Below, piece by piece: positions 27,055 to 39,640 of a stretch of DNA of 64,000 nt (the stretch's first letter is position 1; every line of letters starts with the position of its first letter). A model generated the notes under the pieces. The model saw only the letters and a program-made list of their open reading frames with translations. It did no database searches and had not been told where the DNA came from. The translations under genes were made by a program, and so were the position numbers. Source of the DNA: Antedon bifida (lineage: Eukaryota > Echinodermata > Crinoidea > Comatulida > Antedonidae); assembly GCA_963402885.1 (NCBI GenBank), contig OY727096.1, positions 19,945,820 through 20,009,819 of the forward strand. Reading direction: 5' to 3'.

Positions 27055-28050
27055 ATCATCATTGTGATCATCAAATGTATCATTATTATCATCATCATTA
27101 ATAATATACTCTATCATCATCCTGATATCAATCAACACCACCATCATCGTCATCATCATCAAATGTATCATTAATATCATCACCATTAATACCCTATCAT
27201 CATCCTCATATCAATCAACACCACCATCATCATCAAATGTATCATTAATATCATCACCATTAATACCCTATCATCATCCTCATATCAATCAACACCACCA
27301 TCATCGTCATCATCATCAAATGTATCATTAATATCATCACCATTAATACTCTATCATCATCCTGATATCAATCAACACCACCATCATCGTCATCATCATC
27401 AAATGTATCATTAATATCATCACCATTAATACCCTATCATCATCCTCATATCAATCAACACCACCATCTTCATCATCATCATCATCAAATGTATCATTAT
27501 TATCATCAGTTATCACCATTAATACTCTATCATCATCCTCATATCAATCAACACCACCATCATCGTCATCAAATGTATCATTATTATCATCAGCTACCAT
27601 CACCATTAATACTCTATCATCATCCTGATATCAATCAACACCACCATCATCATCGTCATTAAAACGTGTCATTATTATCATCACCATTAATACTCTATCA
27701 TCATCCTTATATCAATCAACACCACCATCATCGTCATCATCAAATATATTATTATTATCATCAGTTATCATCACCATTAATACTCTATCATCATCCCCAT
27801 ATCAGTCAACAGGGCCGTACGCAGGATTTTATTTGGGTGGGTGCGGATTAATATATTTTGGACCATTTTCATAATATTGAGTACTTATTTATTTTAAGAC
27901 CCTATAAAATGTGGACCTATCATCGTCATCATCAAATGTATCATTATCATCAGTTATCATCACCATTAATACTCTATCATCACCATTAATACTCTATCAT
28001 CACCATTAATACTCTATCATCATCCTCATATTAATCAACACCACCATCGT
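27055..28050. repeat. ATC/GAT-rich minisatellite, about ten units of 74-91 bp
   Basis: Each unit contains CAAATGTATCATTA, a TCACCATTAATAC block, CTATCATCATCCT, ATATCAATCAACACCACC and a variable ATC/GTC run. Starts of the AAATGTAT word fall at about 27073, 27161, 27235, 27318, 27401, 27487, 27571, 27662, 27742 and 27934, giving spacings of 74 to 91 bp that differ mainly by 3-base steps in the triplet run. A transposon end interrupts the last interval, and a short triplication of CACCATTAATACTCTATCAT lies at about 27960-28020. Histidine-rich frames within it are by-products of the repeat. Confidence 0.85.
27810..27919. mobile_element. Transposon end inserted in the ATC minisatellite
   Basis: Starts CAGGGCCGTACGCAGGATTT, closely matching the inverted right terminus of the element at 8948-9610 (shared CAGG-CCGTA-GCAG and a following GGGTGGGTGCGG-like block). 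About 110 bp interrupt an otherwise regular repeat unit; the repeat resumes at about 27920 with CATCGTCATC. The opposite end shows no matching inverted terminus, so this is a truncated or one-ended copy, or an internally deleted relative. It postdates the minisatellite at this spot. Confidence 0.55.
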
Positions 28051-28183
28051 CGCCATAATCTTTCTGTATGGTTAGTTTTTGTAGGTTACTTTGTTGATAT
28101 TCATATAATAGTATTTGAACTCTTCCTTACCACTAATTTCATACATAAAAATATCCTCAAGCCTTTTTCGTAACTAAGATGTT

Positions 28184-28384
28184 ATGAAGTCAAGCGAGAC
28201 ATTCACCAGTGGCTTTAAAGAGCATCTACTTTTGTTGCCTAAAGTCAAATTTAACAACGCGAATCGTGAAGGGAATATGATGACATTTGAAATGATGAAA
28301 AGCTGTGTTTTTCAAGCCAGTGCAGAGTCCAGCAATTTAAGTAAATATATAGCTATCATCCTTACAGTGTTTAACTTAAGATGA
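28184..28384 (+). other. Exon-like or conserved non-coding stretch, doubtful
   Basis: A 66-codon frame with balanced Ser/Lys/Glu composition, ending near a GTAAAT donor-like word at about 28340. It follows the minisatellite directly. No family or domain visible; a conserved element is equally likely. Confidence 0.12.
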
Positions 28385-28572
28385 CATGTACCAAAACATA
28401 CATTATTAGTCATTTGAAAAGTATTTTTCGTAGGTTAGAAGTTCACACTTTAATGTTTCTTGTTTTAATGTACTGTAGCTGCATCAATGTCTATAAAATT
28501 ATGTTTTAAAAGCTCAGTGCCAAAATGATATTCAGTAGTGTATCTTCTTCATGTCCAGCTTGGAAAATGGTA

Positions 28573-28645
28573 GTTCACTGTAGTACCTCTGTGCCTTACT
28601 TGCACCAATACTTGGGTTCAAGTCTCTCTTGCTCACTACCGGAAT
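28573..28645 (+). mobile_element. Possible SINE remnant with box B
   Basis: GGGTTCAAGTCTC at about 28615 fits a tRNA box B, but the box A is poor. Tentative. Confidence 0.2.
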
Positions 28646-29039
28646 ATGTATAATTTGTAAAGGCCAATATCTTCATAAGTAAGGCTGTATTTAGTTGTTA
28701 ACATGGCTGTTTCATGTATGCTGGCAATTTTTTTACATTAAAAAAAGCAGTAACCTGAAATATCTATCGACTTGTTCTAGTTCACTGTTTAATTTATTCC
28801 TATTTAAAATTGTTAACAAGTATGAAACTGTATAAGATGGCTAATTTGTTATTTGTATTCTGTATCTTAATTTAACTCGTTAGCTATTCACTCTAGGGAA
28901 CTGGGTTTTATGTTTTTTTCTAATTACTTTTTACATAAATGGAAGTTTAGCACTTTGTGACAACTTATATTATCTGCAAGTAGAACATTGAATACATTAA
29001 TTGTCATGAATATGAAATTTAGTATGTGTCAGTTACTGT

Positions 29040-29455
29040 TAATACTCTTTATTTTTATCAGTATCATCATAATTATCTTAATAATTAACCTTGTTAATAT
29101 CGTCATGATAAAAATTATCATAATCATTGCTATCACTGTACACAATTAAAACTTTCAAATCATTATAATCATTATCATCATCATCATCATCACCATCATC
29201 TTTATTTTATTTTTATCTTATTTCATCAAAACCACAGCAACGAAAGTTGCCGCTTAAAGGTATGAAACAGAAAACAGATACAATAAATACTCAATATGAA
29301 GCAAACTTAAATAAATATGTAAATAGTAAAAATTAGTCTGTTTATCATGATTATTTAAAAAAAGAATACAATGAGTCTTGAATGAAGAATAACTATTGAA
29401 AAAAATATCAACATTAACATCATCATCATCATCATTATCATCATCATCATAGTTT
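29040..29455. repeat. Scattered ATC/TCA microsatellite tracts
   Basis: Short runs of ATC triplets at about 29040-29110, 29163-29215 and 29415-29450, in AT-rich DNA about 1 kb downstream of the minisatellite. Similar loose ATC-rich sequence appears at 47305-47330 and 59220-59410. Confidence 0.6.
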
Positions 29456-31989
29456 AATAGTCAACATAATGATTACACTCTTCAGCAGTCTTGTTCAAGA
29501 ACCTCATTCATATTCTTCATCTTGTTTTTTTATTCATCGTTGCTGACCGCTGTCCACCTTTGTGTAGCTGGACATTGACACCATATTTAGACGTCATCAT
29601 AGTTCATTAACTCTGTTGCTATGATTATAGAGTGAGTACTAAATGGCCGAGACTTGTTTAGTTATGGGTGCCATCATTTTTAACATTGGTGCAAGTTCAT
29701 TCAATGGTTTTGATGGACAATAACCAGATCATATGGTACAAAGCAATTTATTCAATATATATAAAACTGGTCTGGAAAATTGATGACGCAAATGATGTCC
29801 AGTTTTAGATGTGTTTTATCAAGAAAGTGATTGCATCACTTCCTTCTTCTGTTTTTTTCTTGGCTGTTTCTATTTATCATGAATATTTATAACGATTTTG
29901 TTCGATGTGCGGCAGAAGACTTTGCAATTATCCACACAGACAATCTTAAAAAACATCATTATTTATACCTGACATTTAGCGATATGACTACATTGGTCAC
30001 TTCAGTAAGGCTACATGTGTTGGTCATTGTATCCAATTATTAATCGGTCACTTAGGGAATAACTTTATTATGTCTACAAGCAGTCAGTATACTAAGAACG
30101 GAGTTAAGATCGTAGTCTAATTAACAAACGAACACAGGAGAATTGGCTAATCATTAGCTAAAGGTGTATTGTCAAATGTGATGATATTGTTTACAAATGC
30201 ATCTCTTTCCTAAAAAGTACATAGATATTATTTTTTAATATGGCTATTTATTTTGACTGAAAGACCTTCCTAGTCATCTGATTAATTATGGGTTTTTCTC
30301 CTCAATGTACAGTTTCTCCTGAATTTTTTGATAAAATCATGATAGTGCATATATTTACCATATGCTCTACTACAGTAAATCTAGGCCCCTTTTGATTAAC
30401 TAAAGGCAAAAAAACTTTGGTATAATGCACATGCCATATGACCATACCAAGGTTGGGACGCACTTGCCATTTCTTTGAGGAGCATCCAACCAGATCTCTG
30501 GAACCGTCTTTTGTTGTTCTTTTCTATGTTTGTTGATGGCATGCTCAGAATTGAGATGCTCAATAAAATAATAAAGGAAACCAGCCATTGTTTAAAGATG
30601 CTGATGCCCTAGATTTTTTTAGATAGTGTAGTGCCCTCTATGTTTTAGACATTTTACAATGGTTTGGACAAATCATCATCTCCAATGTTTCTTTTTTCCC
30701 AGTTGGCTCATATGCACTGATTTTTGTCCTTTATTCCATCTTTAGAATTTAAATCAAATAATACAATTACTGTTTAATGTTTTTATATTCATTGGTAAAT
30801 ACTACTGATTATTATGCACCAATAAAGATTTCTATTCCCATTGAATTAACAGATAAAAACATATTGCCTCATGAATAATTCATGTTAGATATCATGAATT
30901 ATTTATGAAGTTTTTATGGAATATTCAATTGAGCATTGGGTATAGGTTAAACATACAATAGAAACTGTACTTTATACTGCAATGTCAATTTCTAATATTA
31001 AATGAGAATGGTTTTTACAGAGAATTTACCATTTTCTGGATGATTCATCCAATATATTTTGGTATGTTGATATAATACTCATATATAGAAATCATAAACC
31101 ATATAGAACACTTTTCTACGCACATCTAATAATCTCATATAGCTGCATTCACTATTCACACTTTGGAACACACTTTTAGTATTCTCCGTAAATAGATAAA
31201 TACAACTTGATTGAAATTCTTAGTATTTAAAGGAAATATCTCACTTAATAGTGACTGTGATTGGTAATATATGGCAACTATACTCTTTGCATAAGACATA
31301 AAAATGTTATGATCTCCAATGCCATAAGTATTAATTAAATATAAATTGATGAAAAAATTGATTATGATAGCATAGAGGTACACCTCCATGATGATAGTAA
31401 TCATTAACATGATCTCATGTGTTATGGTTAAGTCTTTTCCTTAAGCAAGTTGACTTAGTTTACGTTATTCCTTGTCATCTTTTTTTCATTTCTTTATAGA
31501 GGGCAGCAGATAGGTTTTTAAGTATATGTGATTTGAAAGTTTTGCTAAAATATCCACAACATGATCTATCCAGCATTGTGAGAAATGTATTTTATTAATA
31601 CAAAATATATTAAATATTAGTTAATTTATTAATAACTTATCACATTAATGTTTTTTAAAATTAAATTTACTTACCGATAACTTTTTAATGTTTTACTATG
31701 ATTTTTATTGTGGTTTTATTATTAGTAGTAGGCCTAGGGCTATCTTTTATTTTTTAACTGGCAAAATAAATATATGAAAGTATATTATTAGTGCTATAAA
31801 GGTTAGAATACTAAATGGCAATGATGTCGAGAAGAAGGTTAACATGAAAACAAACTCTAGAAATCCATGCAATAAACTTCTGTAAAATATACTTTCATGT
31901 GAGATATATTTCTGAAAGTGACAGCTATCACGTAAGAAGTGTAATTTATTGGTCATGATGATCTACTAAAGTAACCTATACTTTCCCAT

Positions 31990-32310
31990 CAAAATAACAT
32001 TCTATCTCTCTCAATAGCCCTAGTTTTTCCCAAAAGCCCGATTGAATACCATCTCAATGATTGTGTTCATCCATGCTTGCAATTCATGGTTTACGATCGA
32101 TGCTTTAATGTTCTAAATCCTCCCATAGCATCCTTTTAATACTCGTAATCCCCAACTTGTACATTGAGCTCCACTCGCGGCTAATTCCTCCAGCTCGTTT
32201 TCTCGATCATTGATGATATTAAAACTTACATTCACTTAAAATTGATGGCGTAGTAGACTGTTCAAATTTCATTAACAGGTGAACATTTTTAGAATGTGGG
32301 TCGTGAATCG
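31990..32310. promoter_or_regulatory. Candidate conserved non-coding patch
   Basis: A stretch of about 320 bp with balanced base use in AT-rich surroundings, with no open frame of note. Readable motifs include CAATGATTGTG, CTCGCGGC, several ATTGATGA-type homeodomain cores and a CAGGTGAAC E-box (about 32276). The call is by composition only; an enhancer 3.2 kb upstream of exon A is plausible. Confidence 0.2.
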
Positions 32311-34860
32311 TTGAACTTGTGATAATGGTCTGATAATGTAATGTCTGAAATATTAATAATAATGAAATCTTTTATAAAGGCGGTATGCGCTTACAATAAA
32401 TGCTTATGTGTAGCATTAAATTCTAAACAGCATTAAATTAAACCTACTTGTGTATCTCATGGGAGATGGTCTATCTATTTTTGCCGCTAAGATCTTTTTC
32501 TTTAAGCTCAATACAATTTATATATGGTATTGAATATGATTTTATCAAAGGTAAATCATATTTTCCTAGATTGCTAAAAGGCAATAAAAAAGCTACAAGA
32601 AAATTGTCCTATATTTTAGAGTTTTGATATTTAACTAAAACAATTACATATAATAAAGAAAACAATTTAGAATGCTCTATTCATGTTATTATGAAAGTTG
32701 TGTTCAAGTTAAGTTTGTTGTTATTTGTATGTCAACCTCTGTTCAAATGAGTAAAATAGAAACAGGATATATAACTGTCACTCCCCGAACAGGATCTGTC
32801 ATTTCAATTGATATACTTAAAATTATTAACCACAGAGAAATAATTTGTAATGTGTTTAGACACACAGGAACGCTTGTGAAAGTTTCACCCATCAGGACGT
32901 TATCATCATAGGAAACGTTCTAATTGGATGCTGAATTACTGTTTTTCACTTATATTGTTCAACATTGTAAGACATGTCATACGCTTAAATACTGACTGTA
33001 CAGACACAAAATGTGTAAGTGTCATACGCTAAAGAACTCTGTGACGGTGTGAACGGCGCCTAAAATAGATCGCTTGAACAGGATGTAAATCAAATTTTTT
33101 TATAGTTTGTTGGAACCATTTGATTAGATTCTTAGGTAGCTTATCTCCATTTCTCACCAAAGTGCAGGACATAGATTAATTAATAAGTCAATTAGCTGTA
33201 ATTTGCCACTTTAATGATTACTTAGAGTTATGTAATGAATAAAGATAAAAGTCTGAATTGCTAAAACAACCATACCATCTTCAAGGTTTTTCTACTACTG
33301 TATAGAAAATAATATTCTTTATATTTTTACTAGCTTGAAACAGGTTTACACTTGAAAAAACAATAGAAAGGTAGACCACCTCTTACATTGTTTGTAAAAC
33401 CTGGTGTACACTGGAAACTTTTGTTTGCTCAAAAAACCCTGATACAAGTTGTCCATACAAGTTTGCAGAAGTCTACACACTTTAGTTTGCAAACTCAACC
33501 AAAGGGTTGTCTAGTTTTACTTTGTTTCACCTCTCCATGGTTTCACCAACAATTGTCATGAGTTATGTTTCATTTATAAAAGAAAACAAAGAAACAGAAG
33601 ATGTAAGATTATTAAGTATTAAGTGAATTTATGTGGATCAACAATGCTTTGTTACTTATTTATAGAACAGTACATTAGGATTAGGACTAAGAACAGGTGC
33701 AACATTTATACATACTTTTCTATTTTTAACTAAAAACTACAAGAGTTACAAATATCTGTATGCAGAAAGTGGGAATATGTTTAGGAACAGGTGCATAATA
33801 CATATAACATATTTCTACACATACTACATTTTTTATTTTTTAGATCAAACAGTAGACTCATAATTATTATTCATATATTATGAATCTACTATTTTATCTA
33901 AAAAATAAAACACAAGTTTAAAAACTACTACAAATATTTACCGTATGCAGAGAGTTGGAATATATTTTCATTCCATCAAACAAAAAGGGTACAAGTTGAT
34001 ACATGAACAATATATACTGCAACTTTAATCAAATTAGCGCAGAGAATAATTATGACAAGGTCCTAATTATTAGCTGAAACCCTGTTTTCAAACAATTACA
34101 ACTGAAGAATAAACCAATTAACAATGCAGACCACCAGTACAAACTATGACAAAGAAACCAAAATAGAAGAGATTATAAAGAGATACCGGAAACTAGCAGA
34201 CAATAGTGATAGACACAGAGGCAGGACGTACTTGACTGTATGTACGTAAGAGTATCAAGGACTCTTGCAGAATGTCAAATTAAAACAAATGAAATTAATT
34301 AAATTTCTATCCTGTTTTTACTTTATAAAAAAAAGCTATTTTTGGATAGATTTTTTCTCCACATGTTTTAATATTTCTTTTGTATGGATTGTTTTTGTTT
34401 AAATATTAATATTTATTTTTATTCTTTAATTTAAATTGAAGTTTTGTAATTTGAAGAACTGATGATATTGTATCACCTATAGTATTTGAATTAACACATA
34501 TTTTCCTTTTTTAAATAATATGGTACTTTGTCACGTAAGACACCATCCAAATGAAAGTTAGAATTATAAGTTTACAAGTAGTTACTGCAACTAATGAAAT
34601 GAGATGAATCTTACCAGTTATACTAATATTTTCATCCCATTCTTGGTATATCAATTTAGTTTTACTTTTAAATATATACTTAGTTATATTTTGGAAGAGG
34701 ATTTGATGATATGTTACAGATTTTAAGACATTTACAGTAACCAAAATAATTGACTGAAATAACTGAATATTAAATTCTTTTTGAATTTTAAAATTAAGTT
34801 TGCAATTGATAAAGAAATTCTTGCTTATTTTACGTAATCTGCACAATTTAGCAATTTTAC

Positions 34861-34934
34861 ATTTTTGTGAAAGTTTGTGAAATGACTACTGTATAATACA
34901 GTATTACTGTACTTTCACAAACTTTCACAAAAAT
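34861..34934. repeat. 22-bp perfect-arm hairpin with a nested palindrome in the loop
   Basis: The arm at 34861-34882 (TTTTTGTGAAAGTTTGTGAA plus flanking bases) is perfectly inverted at 34913-34934 around a 30-base loop. The loop itself contains TACTGTATAATACAGTA, a second small palindrome. If transcribed it would form an almost uninterrupted stem. It lies about 550 bp upstream of exon A and next to a tandem duplication. Possible origins are a tiny fold-back transposon, a small-RNA hairpin or a recombination palindrome; nothing decides between them. Confidence 0.7.
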
Positions 34935-34944
34935 TGTTTTAGTG

Positions 34945-35240
34945 TGTCCTAGAGAAATTAAGGTTATTGATGTTAGTTGTCAATTTATATTGGAATACGT
35001 TTTACAAATTTCTGTGAAGATTGATATATTTTATTTGTAATACTTGCCAAGAATCTCCATAGAGCTGTATGTAGGCCTATACATGAGATTGTTTATGCTA
35101 TTTATTATACTGTGATTTCTGGAGAAATAAGGTTACTAAAGTTAGTTGACATCAGAAGAGTGTAACATATTTACAAGTTTCTGTGGAGATTTGATATTTT
35201 TACTTCCCGGGAAACATCATAGATCAGAGCTGTATATTTA
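34945..35240. repeat. Diverged tandem duplication upstream of exon A
   Basis: Two units about 170 bp apart share in order GAGAAATTAAGGTTA / GAGAAATAAGGTTAC (34952 and 35122), AGTTAGTTG, TTTACAAATTTCTGTG / TTTACAAGTTTCTGTG, GATTGATAT / GATTTGATAT and AGAGCTGTAT. The second copy ends about 250 bp before the exon A start codon, so the duplication falls in its presumed promoter. Confidence 0.6.
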
Positions 35241-35485
35241 GACGGTTCAAAACAAAAGAAGGGTGCAGAAAATGAACAAACAAACCGGTTGATTAGAAAA
35301 ATTAAGAAGTTCCTGTGACTAGTTAGTGTATCTGAGCACAGTGTTTGACTCACAGGAAACCTGAACATCCTGCCTACATGCTCACAAAGACACAGACAGT
35401 ATTCCAAGCTTGTTGACAAATTGTCGTTGCTTAGGCCTTCACCGTTGAACCACCATCCCCTCTCATCAAAACACTCAGCTGAAAA

Positions 35486-35590
35486 ATGTCCGAGAACGTA
35501 GCATCATGGTATCAAGTGCACCCGTCGTGGGAGAATAGATGGTATCCCGAAGCAACCGATGTTCCATACGAATCATTGGATATGTTCATG
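35486..35590 (+). CDS. Candidate first coding exon A (35 codons, phase-0 donor)
   Basis: Seen: an ATG with A at -3 opens 35 codons that end exactly at ATG|GTAATG, a good splice donor at phase 0. A TGA lies in frame two codons before the ATG, so translation would start in this exon. The peptide is rich in Trp, Tyr, Glu and Pro (it begins MSENVASWYQVHP and ends ESLDMFM), unlike the Ile/Asn/Lys/Phe-rich random frames around it, and the exon has more G+C and CpG than its flanks. Past the donor the frame hits a stop within 14 codons. No signal peptide, membrane segment or known domain is visible, and I do not recognise the family. Inference: the most upstream of a set of alternative first exons, with its shared partner exons outside the window. 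It could instead be a conserved non-coding element that happens to be open. Confidence 0.55.
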
Positions 35591-37949
35591 GTAATGCATA
35601 CAGTCTTGTTTTATTTATTATATATTATTTAATTTGACAGTTGAACAGTTTTGATAGATCTGTTGTTTTTAATCATCACACAGCAGTATTAGCGATCATG
35701 TCCAGGTCATCAATAATATATTTTTTTTTGTGATGCAAAGTGATTTAAAGTTTTTTTGACATGTAATCGGATGTGTTTTGAACATTGCTGTTGGACTGTC
35801 CTACAGGTGTTTGTACATTGTCTAGTCGTGTTTAATTATCTCTGTTATTTCACCAAGTAGGTGAGCCCTCAACTTATGATTGTTCTAGTACCTATCCATT
35901 ATTAAGTTCTGCAAGTCTTAATTTTAAAAAGCTTGAAACTTGAATTAGTTTTACATTTAGTTAGTTTTAAAGCTGTTTTTCTTATATTCAACTTTAGTAT
36001 TATCTGTATATTTATTTTTAACTAATACTATTTATATATCAGTTCATCCTTCAGTGAAAGACTGCCCTTAAATATATAAGACTATTTTTATTGTGTTACT
36101 CTTGATAGCTTATTTGATAATTATACACTATTCCGCTATAGTTAATAGTAAAGATGATATAGTTACAAGAAAAGAATTTTATATATATGTTGTGTATATT
36201 GCAATGCGTGAACATTTCACGTTCTAACCGGCTTTTCTTAATTAAACAACGAACTGTGATTGGTCAAAAGCAACGATTTAAGGAAACTTGTTTAATAAGT
36301 GCGGAAGCCTACTGATTTGATTTCTAAAGAGATTGCGATAGAAAATAAGACATTGTGAAAGATATGATGATATTTAAATGTTTTATTACAAAAAGACACC
36401 TAAATGTGATATTTAAAGCGATAGAAATAATATGAAAACACACTAAATGACTATTAAGTTTATATTTTATGACAGAACCAATGATATATCTTTTTTAAAG
36501 GATATCCGACCTTAATATTTTATACTTAAAATGATTGACTTTATAATGAAGGTAAATATAATCTTCCGTTTCTATGTTATGGTTGTCTGGTTTGATGTTT
36601 TATTTGACTACAGCAATAAAACACCACATTCTTAGAGAATAAATTTTTGTTGCTGCTTGATGCATTTTTATAGTATTTTTTTTCATAGTCCTACATTTTC
36701 TTCTTTTTTTTCATTATACAGTTAATTTATTACAACGTTTAATAGGCCCTATATTTTATTTATGGTTGAGTTTTACTGCAGCAATTTTAGTCCATATTGC
36801 TACCATAAATTTATAGGTCCATGTTGCAACTTACAGTAGAATTATTTTTTTATTTGCCATATGAATCTTTTTTTTTGTTTTCTCACTGTATTACTACTAG
36901 AATAAAAACAAATTTGGTTGTATTCCGTCGGGAATGCTCCTATACTTATTTTCAGAAATCCTGATTGGAAAAATACAGTCAAGATTTAATATTCAGATTT
37001 AAGGAATTCTGATGAATTTAAGTCAGATTTGTGGAGGGATTTATTGAATATACAACTGATCTCTTTAAATTCATTTCATTTTTAGCATGTGTGACAAGGT
37101 TGTGATGGGACATTTGAGTGCCCAAATCTTTTTTTAAAATTCTGCAATTAAATAGCCTCTTGAAGTAGCCCATAATCTGGAGAAATGTGTAAGCATAGGG
37201 AGCCCTCTATTTTGAATATTTTCTTAAATTGCACCATGAACGTATACATTCATCTGTCAAGATTTGTTAGCCTTTTTGCAGATGTTTTTTAGTGTTTTTA
37301 ATGTAAGGTCAAGTATTGTATCTAATTTTAATTGGAATGAATCAGAATTTAAGGTTGTGAGAGGATGATGTGAGGGATTGAGGTTGTTAAAAATATTGAC
37401 AGGCTAATTAATGTGGAGGACACACGTAGCCTGCTAAAATAATACAGTCCACCTTCTTTGTATTATGCAACATATATATTACTGGAACCATACCTTTTTC
37501 ATGTTTATTAAGGAGAGTGCCATAATTTTTAGAGTAGAACCCCTCATTTTGGACAATACAACGATTCAAGGAACAACCCCGGATTTAAAATGAAATTAAC
37601 AAGGGGTAACAGATGTTTTAACACTACAGCCAATCTCTATTCAGGCGAAATTTTGGTCCTGAAAGTGTTCCCTTAATAGGTGTTAATATCAATTTTACCT
37701 TTGTTCCCCATGTGAAATTATTCTTTTTTTAATAAATATTTATATTTGGCCAGATTGTGAAAATGTAAAAGTAGCGTAAAGACAGGAATATCTTGATATT
37801 ATCGATCCTTGGTGTAAAACATCTTCAATAGTCATTAAAATAAATTGTGGATCAAATTTCTAAAGCGCTAACATCTCTAAATTTGGTTTCAACTCCATGC
37901 AAGCTTTGATGAATGTCAAAATCTGTTAAGCCTTTCAACTTGTGATGTC

Positions 37950-38170
37950 GTATCATTTTGGATGTTGGCATTCTTTGTCGGTATTCATCAGTAATGGACG
38001 TGGCGTACCATGGTTACCTGGTTTTGACCTAGGGGCGTGTAATATGACCCTTGCGAGCACGTAATGCGATCACTCAGAGGAATTGGCTTTCTATTTCGAC
38101 TATTTGTTCATCTGCTGAAGGGGGTTTCAATCAACGGTTGAATGTAAACAAACCCATTAACTTTTTTTGT
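37950..38170. promoter_or_regulatory. Candidate cis-regulatory patch in putative intron 1
   Basis: A higher-complexity stretch containing a near-palindromic GTACCATGGTTACC resembling an RFX X-box, TTTTGACCT with a nuclear-receptor half-site, GGGGCGTG, a Myb-like CAACGGTTG and a forkhead site GTAAACAAAC within about 150 bp. The open frame from 38051 covers part of it but its product looks random, so I read the region as regulatory, not coding. Confidence 0.25.
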
Positions 38171-39459
38171 TTATGCATATGGATTTTCATAAAGAATTTT
38201 TTTCGGTATGAAAGCTCTTCATCTCATGTAACAAGTATTTTGACTGGGCTTTGTGTGGGTCTAATAAGCGTTATCTTAGAAATAGTATCCTGCACTAATT
38301 AGTGTTTTATAAATGAAATAAACATCATAATTTAAAATAATAATGTTGTTATATCTGCAGACAGCAGGTACAGTTCTCATAAAAAAAATCATTGGAGACA
38401 AAAGATGTTTTATTGAATTAAATTACACTGATTACATATTTTTATTGATTGATTTTTTGATGATCATTATAGTATCATTTTGTTCTTTTTAAATCAAATT
38501 TAAGTTTATTTTAATCAATATTTAATTATATTCTATCATTATAATAATCATCACTCATTGCAAAATAATAATAAATTCACAATCGTTTTGTTCATTCAAT
38601 ATTATTCATTCATTCATTTAGTACTCTTTATTTCATAATCTGTGTACATATAAAAAATATAACATCTTATCAATGTATTATTATGAATTTCATTATGATA
38701 TCAGCTATATAATGACTGACTATCACCAGCTCAGCTTATCATCAATACTTCAGTACTATTTTTATGATTCTATAATACCATAAATTACCACCGCCATATA
38801 TGATATAATACGACTGTCACTAAAGATTGACTGTATTATGAATTCAATTAAGTTCTGTGTTAAAAGAAGCAAAGGTTAAAGATTACACAGTCATGTATTC
38901 GGCAAGCTGTAATTAATGTAGCATAGAATTATAACTTTGTAGACAGTAGGCCTAGCATTAGTAATAGTTCTCAATCAATGGATTAGGTAATGCAGTTTCA
39001 ACTAATATATAATTTATATATATATAATTTGTTATCAAGGTCATTGCAAGAGAATTATTATTTTAAGATTGTTGGTATTGTTTTCATCGTAATGGCTCTG
39101 TATCTTGTTTTCTGAGAGTCTTAGTTCTAGAAGCAAACCTATTCTGTTGTTTCTTAAAATTCAAGAATTATATTTTTACACTGTTGTATTGGTCTATTTG
39201 AAATTACAAACCATATTTGGAATTAGTGTGGAATGGGTCTTTAACAGCGAAATTCTTTAACCAATTTACAATTTTTATTGTTTCTGTGATTGTAGTATGG
39301 GAGGTTGTAAAAACACAATAAAATGAACTGAAGAAACAAATTGATGAATAATTCACACTTCAAATATTGATAAAGCAACAATTAAAAAAAAAAATCATTT
39401 GCGATGTCATTACTGTTGTATATTGTTTACAAGATACCACAATATTATCATATATTTAT

Positions 39460-39640
39460 TGAAGACACTGTTCAACGACACAGCAATTCTGCAATCATTG
39501 TTACAGTGAAGTATGCCATTGACGAATATTTACCACATTTCGCTTTCGCAAGTGTCCTGAAGTACCGTAGGATCTCTACGGAAATTAAAACTACAAGAAA
39601 GGCCATTAACACGCTTACTATTCATCAAGATTAATGGATA
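39460..39640. promoter_or_regulatory. Candidate regulatory patch with IRF/ISRE-type element
   Basis: Contains TTTCGCTTTCGC at 39538-39549, whose reverse complement GCGAAAGCGAAA fits the IRF (ISRE half) consensus GAAANNGAAA, followed by CAAGTG and preceded by a forkhead-like AATATTTACC. The surrounding 180 bp have more CpG than the neighbouring DNA. The open frame at 39404-39634 spans it, but its start is AT-rich and no splice sites are obvious. Confidence 0.2.

Larger units (their letters stand above)
28385..34860. other. AT-rich non-coding DNA
   Basis: ATC tracts, a possible SINE remnant and one regulatory-looking patch (31990-32310). A 79-codon frame at 32672-32911 has a balanced middle (IETGYITVTPRTGSVIS) but no splice signals or family match. 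A near palindrome of CATGAATAATTCATG type lies at about 30868-30905. Confidence 0.55.

Noticed and set aside
27666-27851. Histidine-rich open frame
   Set aside because: It is a translation of the ATC/CAC minisatellite and ends inside the inserted transposon end; no independent coding signal.
27055-28050. Possible CRISPR-like array of regularly spaced repeats
   Set aside because: Units are tandem and contiguous, with triplet-run length variation and no unique spacers; the genome is eukaryotic. It is a minisatellite.
33340-33560. Possible further copy of the fold-back MITE (GTCTACACACTTTAGTTTGC)
   Set aside because: Only a short partial match to the termini, no inverted partner and no target duplication.
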